Part shown: piece by piece, positions 55,220 to 64,000 of the stretch | Layout of the letters: the number at the start of each line of letters is the position of its first letter | Numbering within the stretch: position 1 is the stretch's first letter | Assembly (NCBI RefSeq): GCF_000379605.1 | Contig: NZ_KB902757.1 | Span: 124,192-188,191, forward strand | Source of the DNA: Rhizobium giardinii bv. giardinii H152 | Lineage (GTDB): Bacteria; Pseudomonadota; Alphaproteobacteria; Rhizobiales; Rhizobiaceae | DNA length: 64,000 bases | Direction: 5' to 3' | Position numbers and translations under genes: made by a program | The notes under the pieces: model-generated | What the model was told of the DNA's origin: nothing | Databases searched by the model: none | Seen by the model: the letters and a program-made list of their open reading frames with translations, nothing else

Positions 55220-55843
55220 TCACCTGTTCCGGTCGCTCCGGGGCCGGCGAAAGCCGCGCGCGTCGATCGCCATGGCGATCGTATCGGCATCCTTGAGCGT
55301 CAGGATGATCAGCGGTGCAAGGATCGTCAACGGCCGCACCTTCAGGCCGCGGGCCCGATGCGCCTCACGGATTGCCTGGTAGTGGTTGAAGATATCGGGC
55401 ACGAAACGCAGCACGAGGCCGAAGGCGAGGCCGACATCCGCGGCGCGCACCAGGCCAAGCCGGTCGAGCGGCTGCAGCAGACGGGTGATCTCGTCGATGA
55501 AGTCGCCGGTTGTGGTCGTCGCGGTCACGGCGCCCGCAAACAGCACAAGCGCCATCAGCCGGAAGAAGGCCTCCGTCGCCTCGCGGATCGAGGCGAGGTA
55601 AGCCGTCGCGATGAGCAGGATCACGATGGTGAAAAGGACCGGCTTCAGGCGGCTGAGGCCATCGCGGACGGTGAGGCCGGTGGTGAAATAGATGCCGGCG
55701 GCGAGCACGAAGGCCGGGACAAGCACGAAAAGGGACGAAAAAAAATAGAGCGCGACGCCCAGAACGAGCAGGATGGCGAGCTTCGTGCGCACCGACATCC
55801 GGTGCAGCGGCGTGCTGCCCTCGACATTCAGCCCGTTCAGCAT
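55220..55843 (-). CDS. bioN: BioN, EcfT-type transmembrane subunit of the biotin transporter
   Basis: The 207-residue membrane protein has several helices in its N-terminal two-thirds. The EcfT coupling motifs are present: REAHRARGLKVRP and AMAIDARGFRRPR (Ala-Arg-Gly signatures contacting the ATPase). It starts at ATG 55843, 7 bases inside the end of bioM, so translation is coupled. Confidence 0.92.
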   Translation of the reverse strand: MLNGLNVEGSTPLHRMSVRTKLAILLVLGVALYFFSSLFVLVPAFVLAAGIYFTTGLTVRDGLSRLKPVLFTIVILLIATAYLASIREATEAFFRLMALVLFAGAVTATTTTGDFIDEITRLLQPLDRLGLVRAADVGLAFGLVLRFVPDIFNHYQAIREAHRARGLKVRPLTILAPLIILTLKDADTIAMAIDARGFRRPRSDRNR

Positions 55844-56517
55844 TCCGCCGCCTCGCGATAGGCACGGATGGTCTCCGGCGCCGGGCCGTCGCCAACGAGC
55901 TTGCCGTCGTGGAACCAAAGCACGCGCTCGAAACGCTCGATCAGCGGCAGGTCGTGGCTGATGACGATGGCGTGCTCGTCGAGACCGGCAATGGTGTTTT
56001 CGATCAGCCGGCGATTCCTGAGATCCAGTTGGTTGGTCGGTTCATCCAGGATGAGGATGCCGGGGCCGGTGACGACGATGCTGGAGATGGCGACGAGTTG
56101 CGTCTCGCCGCCCGAGAGTTCGTGGACCCGCCGCTTGGCCAGATGCGCAATGCCGAACCGGACGAGCACGGCGGCCACACGGCGTTCGATCTCGTCGGTC
56201 TTCAAGCCGCGATTCTTCAGGCCGAAAGCGATGTCCTCGTGCACGATCGGCATGATGATCTGGTGCTGCGGGTTCTGGAAGATGAAGCCGGCCGCCGCGA
56301 GGACCGCGCCCTCATCGCGCACCGTGTCGAGCCCATTGACGGAAACGCTGCCGGTCGTCGGCTTGACGAGGCCGTTGATCAGGCGCGCAAACGTGGTTTT
56401 GCCGGATCCGTTGAGGCCGATGATGCCGATGCGCCGCTCGGTGAGCGTCAGGGTCAGAGGCTGGAGAACCGTGCGCTCGCCAAAGCTGACGGATGCGCCG
56501 GAAAAGCGTATGTCCAA
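55837..56517 (-). CDS. bioM: BioM, ATPase subunit of the biotin ECF transporter
   Basis: The 226-residue ABC ATPase has Walker A GLNGSGKTTF, a Q-loop FQNPQHQIIMP, the signature LSGGETQLVAI, Walker B ILILDEPTNQLD and the switch His in VISHD. It powers biotin import with BioN and BioY. It is the first gene of the bioMNY operon. I saw no clear BioR box in the 115 bases separating it from the divergent ycaQ-like gene. Confidence 0.94.
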   Translation of the reverse strand: MDIRFSGASVSFGERTVLQPLTLTLTERRIGIIGLNGSGKTTFARLINGLVKPTTGSVSVNGLDTVRDEGAVLAAAGFIFQNPQHQIIMPIVHEDIAFGLKNRGLKTDEIERRVAAVLVRFGIAHLAKRRVHELSGGETQLVAISSIVVTGPGILILDEPTNQLDLRNRRLIENTIAGLDEHAIVISHDLPLIERFERVLWFHDGKLVGDGPAPETIRAYREAAEC

Positions 56518-56632
56518 TCCGCGTCCCCCGCTTGTCGATAGGCCAGGCTCTATAGGACGAATTCCTGTCCGTTGAAAAGAGGTGTTCGGTCAGGACTTGA
56601 ACAAAGTGTGAACATTTGCCTACATTGTCTGC

Positions 56633-57832
56633 ATGGCGATTCCCGTTTCAAACCGCGATGCGCGGCGCATTTTCCTGAACAAGCAGGGCCTGGCGGCGGC
56701 GCCGCACCGGGCGCTCGGCAAAAATGGCCTGCTCGATCTCATTCACGATATCGGCTTCGTCCAGGTGGACAGCATCTCGACCGTCGAGCGAGCCCATCAC
56801 CAGATTCTTTTCTCGCGCAACCAGACCTACCGGCGCGAGCACCTGACAGAGCTTCTGGAGAAGGACGGAGCCCTGTTCGAGCACTGGACGCACGACGCCT
56901 CGATCATCCCCAGCCGCTTCTTCGTTTACTGGAAACACCGCTTCAGGCGCGAAAGCGAAACGATCATCGAACGCTGGCGCAAATGGCGCGAGGAAGGGTT
57001 TGAAGAGGCCTTCGACCAGACCTATGAGAAGATTTTACGCGACGGCGCCGTGATGGCCCGCGATTTCAAGTTCGAAGGCCGGGTCTCCGGCGGCTGGTGG
57101 AACTGGCATCCGTCGAAGACGGCGCTCGAATATCTCTGGCGCACGGGCAAGGTGGCGATCGCAAGGCGGGAGAATTTCCAGAAGGTCTACGACCTCACCG
57201 AGCGGGTCATTCCGGATCATCATCACGCGCCGGAGGTGAGCCATGAGGCTTTCGTCGACTGGTGCTGCCGCGCGGCCTTGGAGCGGCTTGGCTTTGCCAC
57301 CCACGGCGAACTCGCTGCCTTCTTCGACCTGATTTCGCCGGAGGAAGCCAAGGCATGGGTCAGCGAGCATCGCGACGAACTTTGCGACGTGATGATCGAA
57401 CCTGCCGACGGTGAGAAGGCGCGACTTTCCTATGCCTTCACCGGCTTTCCCGACAATCTCGGCGATCTCGCCGACCCGCCCGCGCGGCTGCGGGTGCTCA
57501 GCCCCTTCGATCCGCTGATCCGCGACCGCAATCGAACCGAACGCCTCTTCGGCTTCTACTATCGCATCGAAGTCTTCGTTCCAGAGCCCAAGCGGGAATA
57601 CGGCTACTACGTCTTCCCGCTGCTCGAAGGCGACCGCCTCGTCGGCCGCATCGACATGAAGGCCGACCGTAAGGCGGGCACGCTCGACGTCAAGCGGATC
57701 TGGTGGGAAAAAGGTGTGCGGACGTCGTCGGGCCGGATGGAGCGGCTGGAGGCTGAGCTGGCACGGGTGGCGAAGTTCGCAGGCGTGGAGCGCGTTGTGT
57801 ATCTCGATGGGTGGGACGGCGAGGCCCGCTGA
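56633..57832 (+). CDS. Winged-helix YcaQ-like (AlkX/AlkZ family) protein
   Basis: The 399-residue protein begins with SNRDARRIFLNKQGLA. It contains the YcaQ pattern GFVQVDSISTVERAHHQILFSRNQTY, the DNA-glycosylase QVD motif near residue 43, EHWTHDASIIPSRFF and the C-terminal PFDPLIRDRNRTERLFGFYYRIEVFVP block. E. coli YcaQ unhooks interstrand DNA cross-links as a glycosylase, so a DNA-repair role is likely. It is divergent from bioM. Confidence 0.9.
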   Translation: MAIPVSNRDARRIFLNKQGLAAAPHRALGKNGLLDLIHDIGFVQVDSISTVERAHHQILFSRNQTYRREHLTELLEKDGALFEHWTHDASIIPSRFFVYWKHRFRRESETIIERWRKWREEGFEEAFDQTYEKILRDGAVMARDFKFEGRVSGGWWNWHPSKTALEYLWRTGKVAIARRENFQKVYDLTERVIPDHHHAPEVSHEAFVDWCCRAALERLGFATHGELAAFFDLISPEEAKAWVSEHRDELCDVMIEPADGEKARLSYAFTGFPDNLGDLADPPARLRVLSPFDPLIRDRNRTERLFGFYYRIEVFVPEPKREYGYYVFPLLEGDRLVGRIDMKADRKAGTLDVKRIWWEKGVRTSSGRMERLEAELARVAKFAGVERVVYLDGWDGEAR

Positions 57833-58202
57833 GCCCGGATCGCAAATCACACGGAGGGGTGAACGGCCGTTTCGGCCCGCGCGCTCCGGAAATTATGCTG
57901 CCATTGCGATGGTACTAAACCATCCCGCCCAGATAACTAGTTCCCCGCCAACCGCGCGATTCCGTGATCTGCAGGTGACCCTGCCAGTCGTTGACCAACT
58001 GTTCGCACGCGCCAACCGGCCGCCGGACTCGCGGCTGTACTTCAAGGCGAGCGAGACCCGTCTGGGCTATCGTTGTTTCCAAACCGTTGCGCGCGTGACG
58101 CTGCTTGACAGTCCAAGCTATAGGGCGTTCCGTGAAGCGACGTGGCGGATTTCGGCACTCCTGGCGGATGCCGGACATTCACGTCGCAAGAGGGAGGATG
58201 CA
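57833..58202. other. Intergenic region, nothing recognised
   Basis: About 370 bases lie between the YcaQ-like gene and the small conserved gene. Open frames on both strands pass through it but lack domains or good ribosome sites. One is an in-frame N-terminal extension of the downstream gene. No hairpin with T tract or RNA gene was seen. Confidence 0.4.
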
Positions 58203-58469
58203 ATGCCGACAATTCTTGCCTACCACAACATCACAAAAGGCGCCGAACATTGGCTCAAATCGCCAAAGCGCAAAGAGTTCTTTGGTCCACTGGGCGTCAC
58301 AAACATTCGAACATTCGTTGACCCGCAGGACCCGACACGGGTTGCCGTTCTGATGGATGTTCCGGACATGGACGTCGTCAAGAAAGCCCTGGAGAGCCCG
58401 GCAGCCGCTGAAGCGATGGCTTATGATGGCGTGGTGCCGGAGTCCCTCGTGATCCTCCTCGAATCGTGA
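58203..58469 (+). CDS. Small conserved hypothetical protein (88 aa)
   Basis: The product starts MPTILAYHNITKGAEHW and ends DGVVPESLVILLES. Its middle reads FVDPQDPTRVAVLMDVPDMD, compatible with a small ferredoxin-like alpha/beta barrel. GGGAGG lies 6-11 bases before ATG 58203, which fixes this start and rules against the longer open frame. Similar short proteins are annotated only as hypothetical. Confidence 0.7.
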   Translation: MPTILAYHNITKGAEHWLKSPKRKEFFGPLGVTNIRTFVDPQDPTRVAVLMDVPDMDVVKKALESPAAAEAMAYDGVVPESLVILLES

Positions 58470-58678
58470 GCTTGGTTGCTCGGCAAACCGATCTCGCAGG
58501 CGGTCAATTTTCGCAGGCCGGTTTCGGCCATTCTGGAAGAAACCAGAACCAGATAGATATTTCCGCTTGCCGATGCAGCAAGCGGTGCAGGTGAGTTCGC
58601 GCCTGCCCCGGACCGCCAGAAGTCCGAGCACCGACGCTACTCGCGAAAAAGGCCGCACAGAAGCGCGCCGTCGCGGTA

Positions 58679-58710
58679 AAAAGACACCGGCACGAACAAC
58701 CGGTGTCTTT
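58679..58710. terminator. Bidirectional intrinsic terminator downstream of ribB
   Basis: An 11-bp stem AAAGACACCGG/CCGGTGTCTTT with a 9-base loop is flanked by A residues on the left and T residues on the right. It works for minus-strand transcripts from ribB (11 bases past its stop) and plus-strand transcripts from the small conserved gene. Confidence 0.85.
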
Positions 58711-58720
58711 TGCCGCGCGC

Positions 58721-59821
58721 TTACAAAATCTCCGTCGCCGCGATCTGGATTCCAAAGCCCTCGAGGCCGACATAGTGGCGTTCGCGGGACGAGATCAGCT
58801 TGATCGAGGTGATGCCGAGATCTTTGAGGATCTGCGCGCCCAGCCCGATTTCCAGCCACTCGCTTTCGCGCGCCTGCGCCTCGTCATGGCCCTCGCGGTC
58901 GTGTTTTCCCTTGCGGGCGGTCTGCGAAGCGCCGACGCCGACGGAGCCCTCGCGCAGGTAGACGATGACGCCGCGGCCCTGTTCGGCCATGCGTTTCATG
59001 ATCGCGTCGAGCTGGCAATCCCTGCCGAAGACATCCGCTGCCACGTTCTCCAGATGCAGTCGCACCGGAATGTCGACGCCGTCGCGGATGTCGCCGAAGA
59101 CCACGGCGAGATGCTGCATCGGGTCCCACGGGAGCGAATAGGCATGCGCCTTGGCCTTGCCGTAGGGCGTATCGACATCGAAGCTCGCCTCGAGCTGGAT
59201 CAGGGTTTCCTTGCGCTGGCGATAGGCGATGAGATCGGCAACGGAAACCAGCTTCAGGCCATGTTTTTCCGCAAATTCAGTGACCTGCGGGCCGCGCGTC
59301 ACCGTGCCGTCGTCGTTGACCAGTTCGCAGATGACGCCGATCGGCGGCAGGCTGGCGAGCCTGCAGAGATCGACGGCCGCTTCCGTATGGCCGGAGCGCA
59401 TGAGCACGCCACCTTCACGGGCAACGAGCGGGAAGATATGGCCGGGACGCGTGAAATCGGCCGCGCCGACATTCGGGTTGGCGAGGTTGCGCACCGTCAG
59501 CGTCCGGTCGTCGGCCGATATGCCGGTCGTCGTGCCATGCTTGAAGTCGATGGAGACGGTAAAGGCAGTGGTATGGGCCGAATCGTTTTCCGCCACCATG
59601 GCGTTGAGGTTGAGGCGCTTGGCCTCTTCCCTCGGCATCGGCGCGCAGACGATGCCGGAGGTGTGGCGGACGATGAAGGCCATCTTTTCCGGCGTGCAGT
59701 GAACGGCGGCAACGATCAGATCGCCTTCGTTCTCGCGGCCGTCATCGTCGATGACGACGACGATCTCGCCGGCCTCGAAGGCCCGGATGGCATCGGCAAC
59801 GCGCTTCTGGTCAAAGGGCAT
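58721..59821 (-). CDS. ribB: 3,4-dihydroxy-2-butanone-4-phosphate synthase with degenerate GTP cyclohydrolase II domain
   Basis: The N-terminal half (about 1-205) is a complete RibB: VVVIDDDGRENEGDLIVAA, HTSGIVCAPM, TAFTVSIDFKHGTTTGISA and PGHIFPLVAREGGVLMRSGHTEAAVDL. It makes the four-carbon precursor of riboflavin. The C-terminal half has the fold of RibA but lacks its zinc Cys cluster (FGRDCQLDAI retains one Cys, and the first Cys position is Asn-Val). It also reads REGSVGVG where RibA has REGRNIGL. Cyclohydrolase activity is therefore doubtful. It begins 16 bases after aroC, so the two form an operon. No FMN riboswitch precedes it. Confidence 0.93.
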   Translation of the reverse strand: MPFDQKRVADAIRAFEAGEIVVVIDDDGRENEGDLIVAAVHCTPEKMAFIVRHTSGIVCAPMPREEAKRLNLNAMVAENDSAHTTAFTVSIDFKHGTTTGISADDRTLTVRNLANPNVGAADFTRPGHIFPLVAREGGVLMRSGHTEAAVDLCRLASLPPIGVICELVNDDGTVTRGPQVTEFAEKHGLKLVSVADLIAYRQRKETLIQLEASFDVDTPYGKAKAHAYSLPWDPMQHLAVVFGDIRDGVDIPVRLHLENVAADVFGRDCQLDAIMKRMAEQGRGVIVYLREGSVGVGASQTARKGKHDREGHDEAQARESEWLEIGLGAQILKDLGITSIKLISSRERHYVGLEGFGIQIAATEIL

Positions 59822-59837
59822 GGCATTCTTCCTATGG

Positions 59838-60935
59838 TTACTTGAGGCGTCCGGTCTGGCCACGGTCGCGCAGGTAGTGATCGGCGATCGTGCAGGCAAG
59901 CATGGCCTCGCCGATCGGAACGGCGCGGATGCCGACGCAGGGGTCATGACGGCCCTTGGTGCGGACATCGACATTGTTGCCGTCCGCATCGATCGACTGG
60001 CGCTGGGTGAGAATCGACGAGGTCGGCTTGATGGCAAAACGGGCGACGACCGGCTGGCCGGTCGAAATGCCGCCGAGGATGCCGCCCGCATGGTTCGAAA
60101 GAAAGATCGGCTTGCCGTCATTGCCCATGCGCATCTCGTCGGCATTTTCCTCGCCGGTGATTTCTGCGGCACCGAAACCGTTGCCGATCTCGACGCCCTT
60201 GACGGCGTTGATCGACATCAGGTTGGCGGCGATGTCCTGGTCGAGCTTGGCATAGATCGGCGCGCCGATGCCGGCCGGAACGCCCTCGGCGATCACTTCG
60301 ACGACGGCGCCGACCGAAGAGCCGGCCTTGCGGATACCGTCGAGGTATTCCTCCCAGACTGGTACGATAGCCGGGTCGGGTGCGAAGAAGGGGTTGTTGC
60401 CAACCTCGTTCCAGTCCCAGTTGTCGCGGCTGATCTTGTGCTTGCCGATCTGCACCAATGCGCCGCGCACCAGAAGCCCCGGCACCACCTTGCGTGCGAG
60501 CCCCCCGGCTGCGACGCGCGCCGCCGTTTCGCGGGCCGACGAGCGGCCGCCGCCGCGATAGTCGCGGATGCCGTATTTGAGGTCGTAGGTGTAGTCGGCG
60601 TGGCCCGGCCGATAGCTCTTGGCGATCTCGGAATAATCCTTGGAGCGCTGGTCGGTATTCTCGATCATCATCGAAACCGGCGTGCCGGTGGTGACCATCG
60701 TCTCGCCGTCGGCATCCAGCATCACGCCGGAGAGTACCTTGACCAGATCGTCCTCGCGGCGCTGGGTGACGAAGCGCGACTGGCCGGGCTTGCGCTTGTC
60801 GAGCCAGGCCTGCAGTTCGGAGAGCGTGAAGCGGATCCCGGGAGGGCAGCCGTCGACGACGCAGCCGAGCGCCGGCCCATGGCTCTCGCCCCAGGTGGTG
60901 ACGCGGAAAAGGTGACCAAAAGTATTGTGCGACAT
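59838..60935 (-). CDS. aroC: Chorismate synthase
   Basis: This FMN-dependent enzyme eliminates phosphate from EPSP to give chorismate. The 365-residue protein has [65 protein letters not shown] and [17 protein letters not shown] ... [19 protein letters not shown]. These are all diagnostic. ribB follows closely. Its substrate is the product of the EPSP synthase encoded at the other end of the window. Confidence 0.97.
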   Translation of the reverse strand: MSHNTFGHLFRVTTWGESHGPALGCVVDGCPPGIRFTLSELQAWLDKRKPGQSRFVTQRREDDLVKVLSGVMLDADGETMVTTGTPVSMMIENTDQRSKDYSEIAKSYRPGHADYTYDLKYGIRDYRGGGRSSARETAARVAAGGLARKVVPGLLVRGALVQIGKHKISRDNWDWNEVGNNPFFAPDPAIVPVWEEYLDGIRKAGSSVGAVVEVIAEGVPAGIGAPIYAKLDQDIAANLMSINAVKGVEIGNGFGAAEITGEENADEMRMGNDGKPIFLSNHAGGILGGISTGQPVVARFAIKPTSSILTQRQSIDADGNNVDVRTKGRHDPCVGIRAVPIGEAMLACTIADHYLRDRGQTGRLK

Positions 60936-61087
60936 GTGCAGAACCGATGTGTGAGCTGCCGGCGTTTCCGCGGCGACATTTCATTCGGCCGTGACTATTA
61001 GTGGGAAAATGCCCGAAAGGGAAAACCTTTCTGGCAGAATATGGCAATTGGCGAGGTGAACAGTGCGTCTTGCCATCGAATCGCTGG

Positions 61088-63802
61088 TCAGGAGGCCAGT
61101 TGCAGGGCCTCGTTGGTGGCAAAGGCGACGAATTTGTCGAAAGTCAGCGGCTTGGAGAAGGCATAGCCCTGCAAGAGATCGCAGCCGAGCAGGCCCAGCA
61201 TCTCCGCATGCGCCATGGTTTCGACGCCTTCCGCCACCGTCTCGATGCCCAGCGAGCGACCGATCTCGATGATCGACCGGATCAGCGCCTGCTCCTTGCG
61301 TGCCGTCAGGATCGGGGCAACGAGCTGCCGGTCGATCTTCAGCCGCTTCGGCTTGATCTTCAAAAGGCTGACGATCGAGGTGTGGCCGGTGCCGAAATCG
61401 TCGATCTCGATGTCGATGCCGAGCTTCTTGATGCCCTCGATGTTGGCCGTAACGATGTCGTCGCTCTCGTCGAGGAAAATTGATTCCACCAGTTCAAAGG
61501 AGAGCTGGCCCGGCTTGAACGAAAGGCCCCGCAGCGAATTCAAGAGCGTGTCGTCGCTCAACCGCTTGGCCGAGACGTTGACTGAGATCTTCGGGACGTC
61601 GATGCCCGCCGCTGCCCAGCGCATGGCGTCGATCAGTGCCCTGTCAAGGACGATCCGGTCGAGCGTGGCGACGACGTTGAGCTCCTCGGCAATGCCAAGG
61701 AACTTGTCGGGGGTAAGCACGCCGTCACGCGGATGGTTCCAGCGGATCAGCGCTTCGACACCGGAAAGCCTCAGAGTGCCGGCCTCGAATTGGGGCTGGT
61801 ACCAGGTAACAAACTGGTTCTTCTCGATGCCTTCGAGGATCTCGTCGGCGATGCGCTTGGTGGTGATGATTTCCGCCTGCAGCGCTTCGGTGAAGAATTC
61901 GCACCGGTTGCGGCCGTTTTCCTTGGCCCGGTAGAGCGCGATATCGGCGTTGACCAGAAGCTGGCGCTCGTCGATCGCCAGGTCGCCGGCCACTGCGATG
62001 CCGATCGAGACGCCGAAGCGGCAGGGGAAGCCGTTGTAATCGACCGGCTGGCGCATTTCCGCAATGATGCGCTCGGAAAGATGGGTGAGGGAGCTCTTGC
62101 CCGGCGGGTCGGTGACCAGCACGACGAACTCGTCGCCACCGATGCGGGCGACCATGTCGCCGGCGCGAACGTTGGAGCGCAGGATTTCCGAGGCATGCAC
62201 CAGCATCGCATCGCCTGCCGCATGGCCGAGCGTGTCGTTGATCTGCTTGAAACGATCAAGATCGATATGCAGGATGGCGATGTTCCGCAGGCCGTCCTTG
62301 CGTGCTCCCGACAGCGTTTCCAGCGCCTTGTCGAGCATGCGGCGATTGCCGAGGCCGGTGAGTGGATCATGCAGCGCGTTGTGCTCGATGCGGTCCTTCG
62401 CCTCCGCGAGCTCGCCGTTCTTGGCTTCCGCCAATGCCTTGGCCGAGCGCAGCTGTTCGGTCATCAAGACGTCGTCCGTGACGTCCCAGCTGATGCCGGT
62501 GATCTTGGCCTTGCCGTCGGCGCCGGTATGGGTGGAGCCGACATTGCGCACATGGCGGACGCCGCCATCAGGCATAATGACGCGATACTGCGAGCGATAT
62601 TCCTGATCCTCGTCCAGCGCCTTGAACAGGGTCAGCGAGGCTGCGGCGATGTCGTCGGGATGAACCGTCTGCCGCCAATCGGCGAAGCTTGGTCCGCCAT
62701 CGCCGGGTCGCATGCCGTGCAGGTGATACATCCGCTTGTCCCAGGAACGCTGCTGCGTGTCGAGATCGATCTCCCAGATACCGATGTTGGAGGATTCGAG
62801 CGCCAGATTGAGCCGGTGCGACACGGTCAGAAGTTCCCGTTCGCGCGATCGCAACTTGGCAATGTTGCGCTGGCGCTCATTGACGAGGCCGCCAGTGAGC
62901 AGGATCGGAACGATGGCGATCGCGGCAGCGATGAGAACGGCAGCGTCCAGCCAACTACTGTTGCCCGGCTCCTGCGTCCAGCCACTGGCCGGGATGGCCG
63001 CAAGTTCCCAGGTGCCGCCGGGAAGGTCGAGCTGGCGGATGACCGGCTCCTTCTCGAAGATGGAAGTTTCGCCGAAAAAGGCATCCTGAATATTATTTTT
63101 CACCGAGACGTCGCGGATTGCCAGCTGGATATCCGTATGCCGGTGCCCGCGACTGGCTTCGTCTTCGTGGTTCCCGTCATGAAAGAGCCGCGCGTTGCGA
63201 TAGATCTCCTTCTCGTCGATGACGGCTTCCATGAAACCCCAGAAGGCCACCGTTTCATTGCTCTTCGTGAAGACGGGAGAGAAGAGGTTGAAGCCTGTGC
63301 GACCGCTCGGCAGCCTCACCGGGCCGGCAATGATCGGCTTCGCCTTCGATTGAGCGCGATCGACGGCGACCCTGGAGGAGCGGAATTTCTTGAAATCCGT
63401 ACCGATCATCCGCTCATTTCCGACGAGCGGGAATGTCATCCGGATGACGGCGTCGGGCGCGGCGCTGACACGCACCATCTGGGGATTCTGCAGGAGCAGC
63501 TTGGTCGCCAATTGGTCGAAAACCGGTTGCGGCATGTCGGGGGAAACGGAGATGTTATTGGCAAAGCCGCGAAGGGCGGTGATGTTGTTGTTGATCTCGC
63601 TCTGCAGGCGGGTGGCGATCAGGTTGAGCTCGCTCTCGACGTTGCTCTTCAGTTCGCTTTGGAAGTTTTGACGATTCTGCTCTTTGAAGAAATAGCCGCC
63701 CGTGAAGACGACGGCAGCAGCGATGACGGCGGGAAAGAGCGACGGCCTCGCCAGCCTCGCAAGCGTCCAGGCGCGGTGACGGATTGTTGCACTATTGGTC
63801 AA
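61088..63802 (-). CDS. Membrane CHASE-like/PAS/GGDEF/EAL cyclic-di-GMP protein
   Basis: The order in 904 residues is: membrane helix (about 22-40), extracytoplasmic CHASE-like sensor (41-285), second helix (287-305), PAS domain (about 335-445, with IGIWEIDLD), GGDEF domain (475-635) and EAL domain (645-895). The cyclase motif GGDEF (555-559) is intact, with an inhibitory RxxD at 546-549. GVEALIRWNHP, IEIDDFGTGHTS and VAEGVET mark an active-looking phosphodiesterase. Both activities are plausible. It is a stand-alone minus-strand gene 152 bases past the aroC start. Confidence 0.93.
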   Translation of the reverse strand: MTNSATIRHRAWTLARLARPSLFPAVIAAAVVFTGGYFFKEQNRQNFQSELKSNVESELNLIATRLQSEINNNITALRGFANNISVSPDMPQPVFDQLATKLLLQNPQMVRVSAAPDAVIRMTFPLVGNERMIGTDFKKFRSSRVAVDRAQSKAKPIIAGPVRLPSGRTGFNLFSPVFTKSNETVAFWGFMEAVIDEKEIYRNARLFHDGNHEDEASRGHRHTDIQLAIRDVSVKNNIQDAFFGETSIFEKEPVIRQLDLPGGTWELAAIPASGWTQEPGNSSWLDAAVLIAAAIAIVPILLTGGLVNERQRNIAKLRSRERELLTVSHRLNLALESSNIGIWEIDLDTQQRSWDKRMYHLHGMRPGDGGPSFADWRQTVHPDDIAAASLTLFKALDEDQEYRSQYRVIMPDGGVRHVRNVGSTHTGADGKAKITGISWDVTDDVLMTEQLRSAKALAEAKNGELAEAKDRIEHNALHDPLTGLGNRRMLDKALETLSGARKDGLRNIAILHIDLDRFKQINDTLGHAAGDAMLVHASEILRSNVRAGDMVARIGGDEFVVLVTDPPGKSSLTHLSERIIAEMRQPVDYNGFPCRFGVSIGIAVAGDLAIDERQLLVNADIALYRAKENGRNRCEFFTEALQAEIITTKRIADEILEGIEKNQFVTWYQPQFEAGTLRLSGVEALIRWNHPRDGVLTPDKFLGIAEELNVVATLDRIVLDRALIDAMRWAAAGIDVPKISVNVSAKRLSDDTLLNSLRGLSFKPGQLSFELVESIFLDESDDIVTANIEGIKKLGIDIEIDDFGTGHTSIVSLLKIKPKRLKIDRQLVAPILTARKEQALIRSIIEIGRSLGIETVAEGVETMAHAEMLGLLGCDLLQGYAFSKPLTFDKFVAFATNEALQLAS

Positions 63803-64000
63803 CGTTCAAGAACCCCATATTCCCCGGGGCACACGGTAGCCATGGAGTCTTAAGATTGGCTTTAGGTGCTGATCCTGCTATCAAATCGCCCATTGGCGGA
63901 TAAGTGGGGTACGTTGATCGGATCTGGTCGATCGAGACCGGGTAAACTTTTCAAAGTCACGATAGCGGGCAATTTTCGCCACAATCAGGGATCAGATAAG
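63803..64000. other. Window end, upstream region of the GGDEF/EAL gene
   Basis: No gene is visible in the last 198 bases. The promoter of the minus-strand GGDEF/EAL gene should be here. No clear box or repeat was recognised. Confidence 0.4.

Noticed and set aside
56518-56632. BioR operator before bioM
   Set aside because: No TTAT-N2-ATAA-type palindrome was found in the divergent promoter region.
57714-58202. N-terminal extension making the 88-aa protein 251 residues long
   Set aside because: The extension overlaps the YcaQ-like gene and shows no conserved pattern. A strong GGGAGG site marks ATG 58203 as the start.
59822-59837. Possible FMN riboswitch before ribB
   Set aside because: Only 16 bases separate aroC and ribB, and no RFN-element sequence is present there or before aroC.

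Overview
The window is GC-rich chromosomal DNA from an alphaproteobacterium. It most resembles the Rhizobiaceae (Rhizobium/Ensifer/Agrobacterium group). The evidence is a split glyQ/glyS glycyl-tRNA synthetase, a bioMNY biotin ECF transporter, DUF982, DUF1217 and BA14K proteins, several methyl-accepting chemoreceptors, GGDEF/EAL proteins, CtrA-type boxes and rhizobial palindromic repeats. I see no rRNA, tRNA, CRISPR array, transposase or prophage. This is core and semi-core chromosome, not a plasmid island.

Layout. 1-10 kb: tail of an EamA-type exporter, glyQ, two small proteins, lemA, a second-type aroA (EPSP synthase), a DUF2207 membrane protein, a higBA toxin-antitoxin pair whose toxin is frameshifted, glyS carrying an in-frame palindromic repeat, and a DUF523 protein. 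10-20 kb: a chemoreceptor with an apparent frameshift, an exported protein, purD, a GGDEF/EAL protein co-transcribed with a polyamine-type binding protein, and an Fsr-like MFS exporter divergent from an AraC regulator. 20-30 kb: MipA/OmpV porin, ubiA, small proteins, a multi-repeat DUF1217 protein, an FAD-linked oxidase with a Sua5-type tRNA-modification enzyme, a degenerate GGDEF protein and a conserved hypothetical.

30-40 kb: an adenosylcobalamin riboswitch precedes gbcAB (Rieske glycine-betaine demethylase and its reductase). Two copies of a ~107-bp palindromic repeat follow; each overlaps the stop codon of a minus-strand gene (a 54-aa lipoprotein and an RTX/beta-helix protein). Next come a DUF982 protein, a GH25 lysozyme with a CtrA box at its promoter, a BA14K protein and a CorA-like transporter. 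39-45 kb: acyl-CoA dehydrogenase, enoyl-CoA hydratase, a PHB-depolymerase-type esterase and an amino-acid-type dCache chemoreceptor with its own CtrA-like box.

45-64 kb: mostly minus-strand housekeeping genes: bioMNY, HDAC-like deacetylase, xseB, pirin, dxs, tlyA and rlmD. A plus-strand HBM chemoreceptor sits between dxs and tlyA. The rest are a YcaQ-like protein, a small conserved protein, ribB (with a degenerate cyclohydrolase II domain), aroC and a CHASE-like/PAS/GGDEF/EAL protein.

Main themes are signalling (three chemoreceptors, three c-di-GMP-type proteins, one apparently paired with a periplasmic binding protein), a B12-controlled betaine catabolic operon, and repeat elements that have invaded or abut coding sequence. 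Two one-base frameshifts (higB and the first chemoreceptor) are either real decay or sequencing errors.
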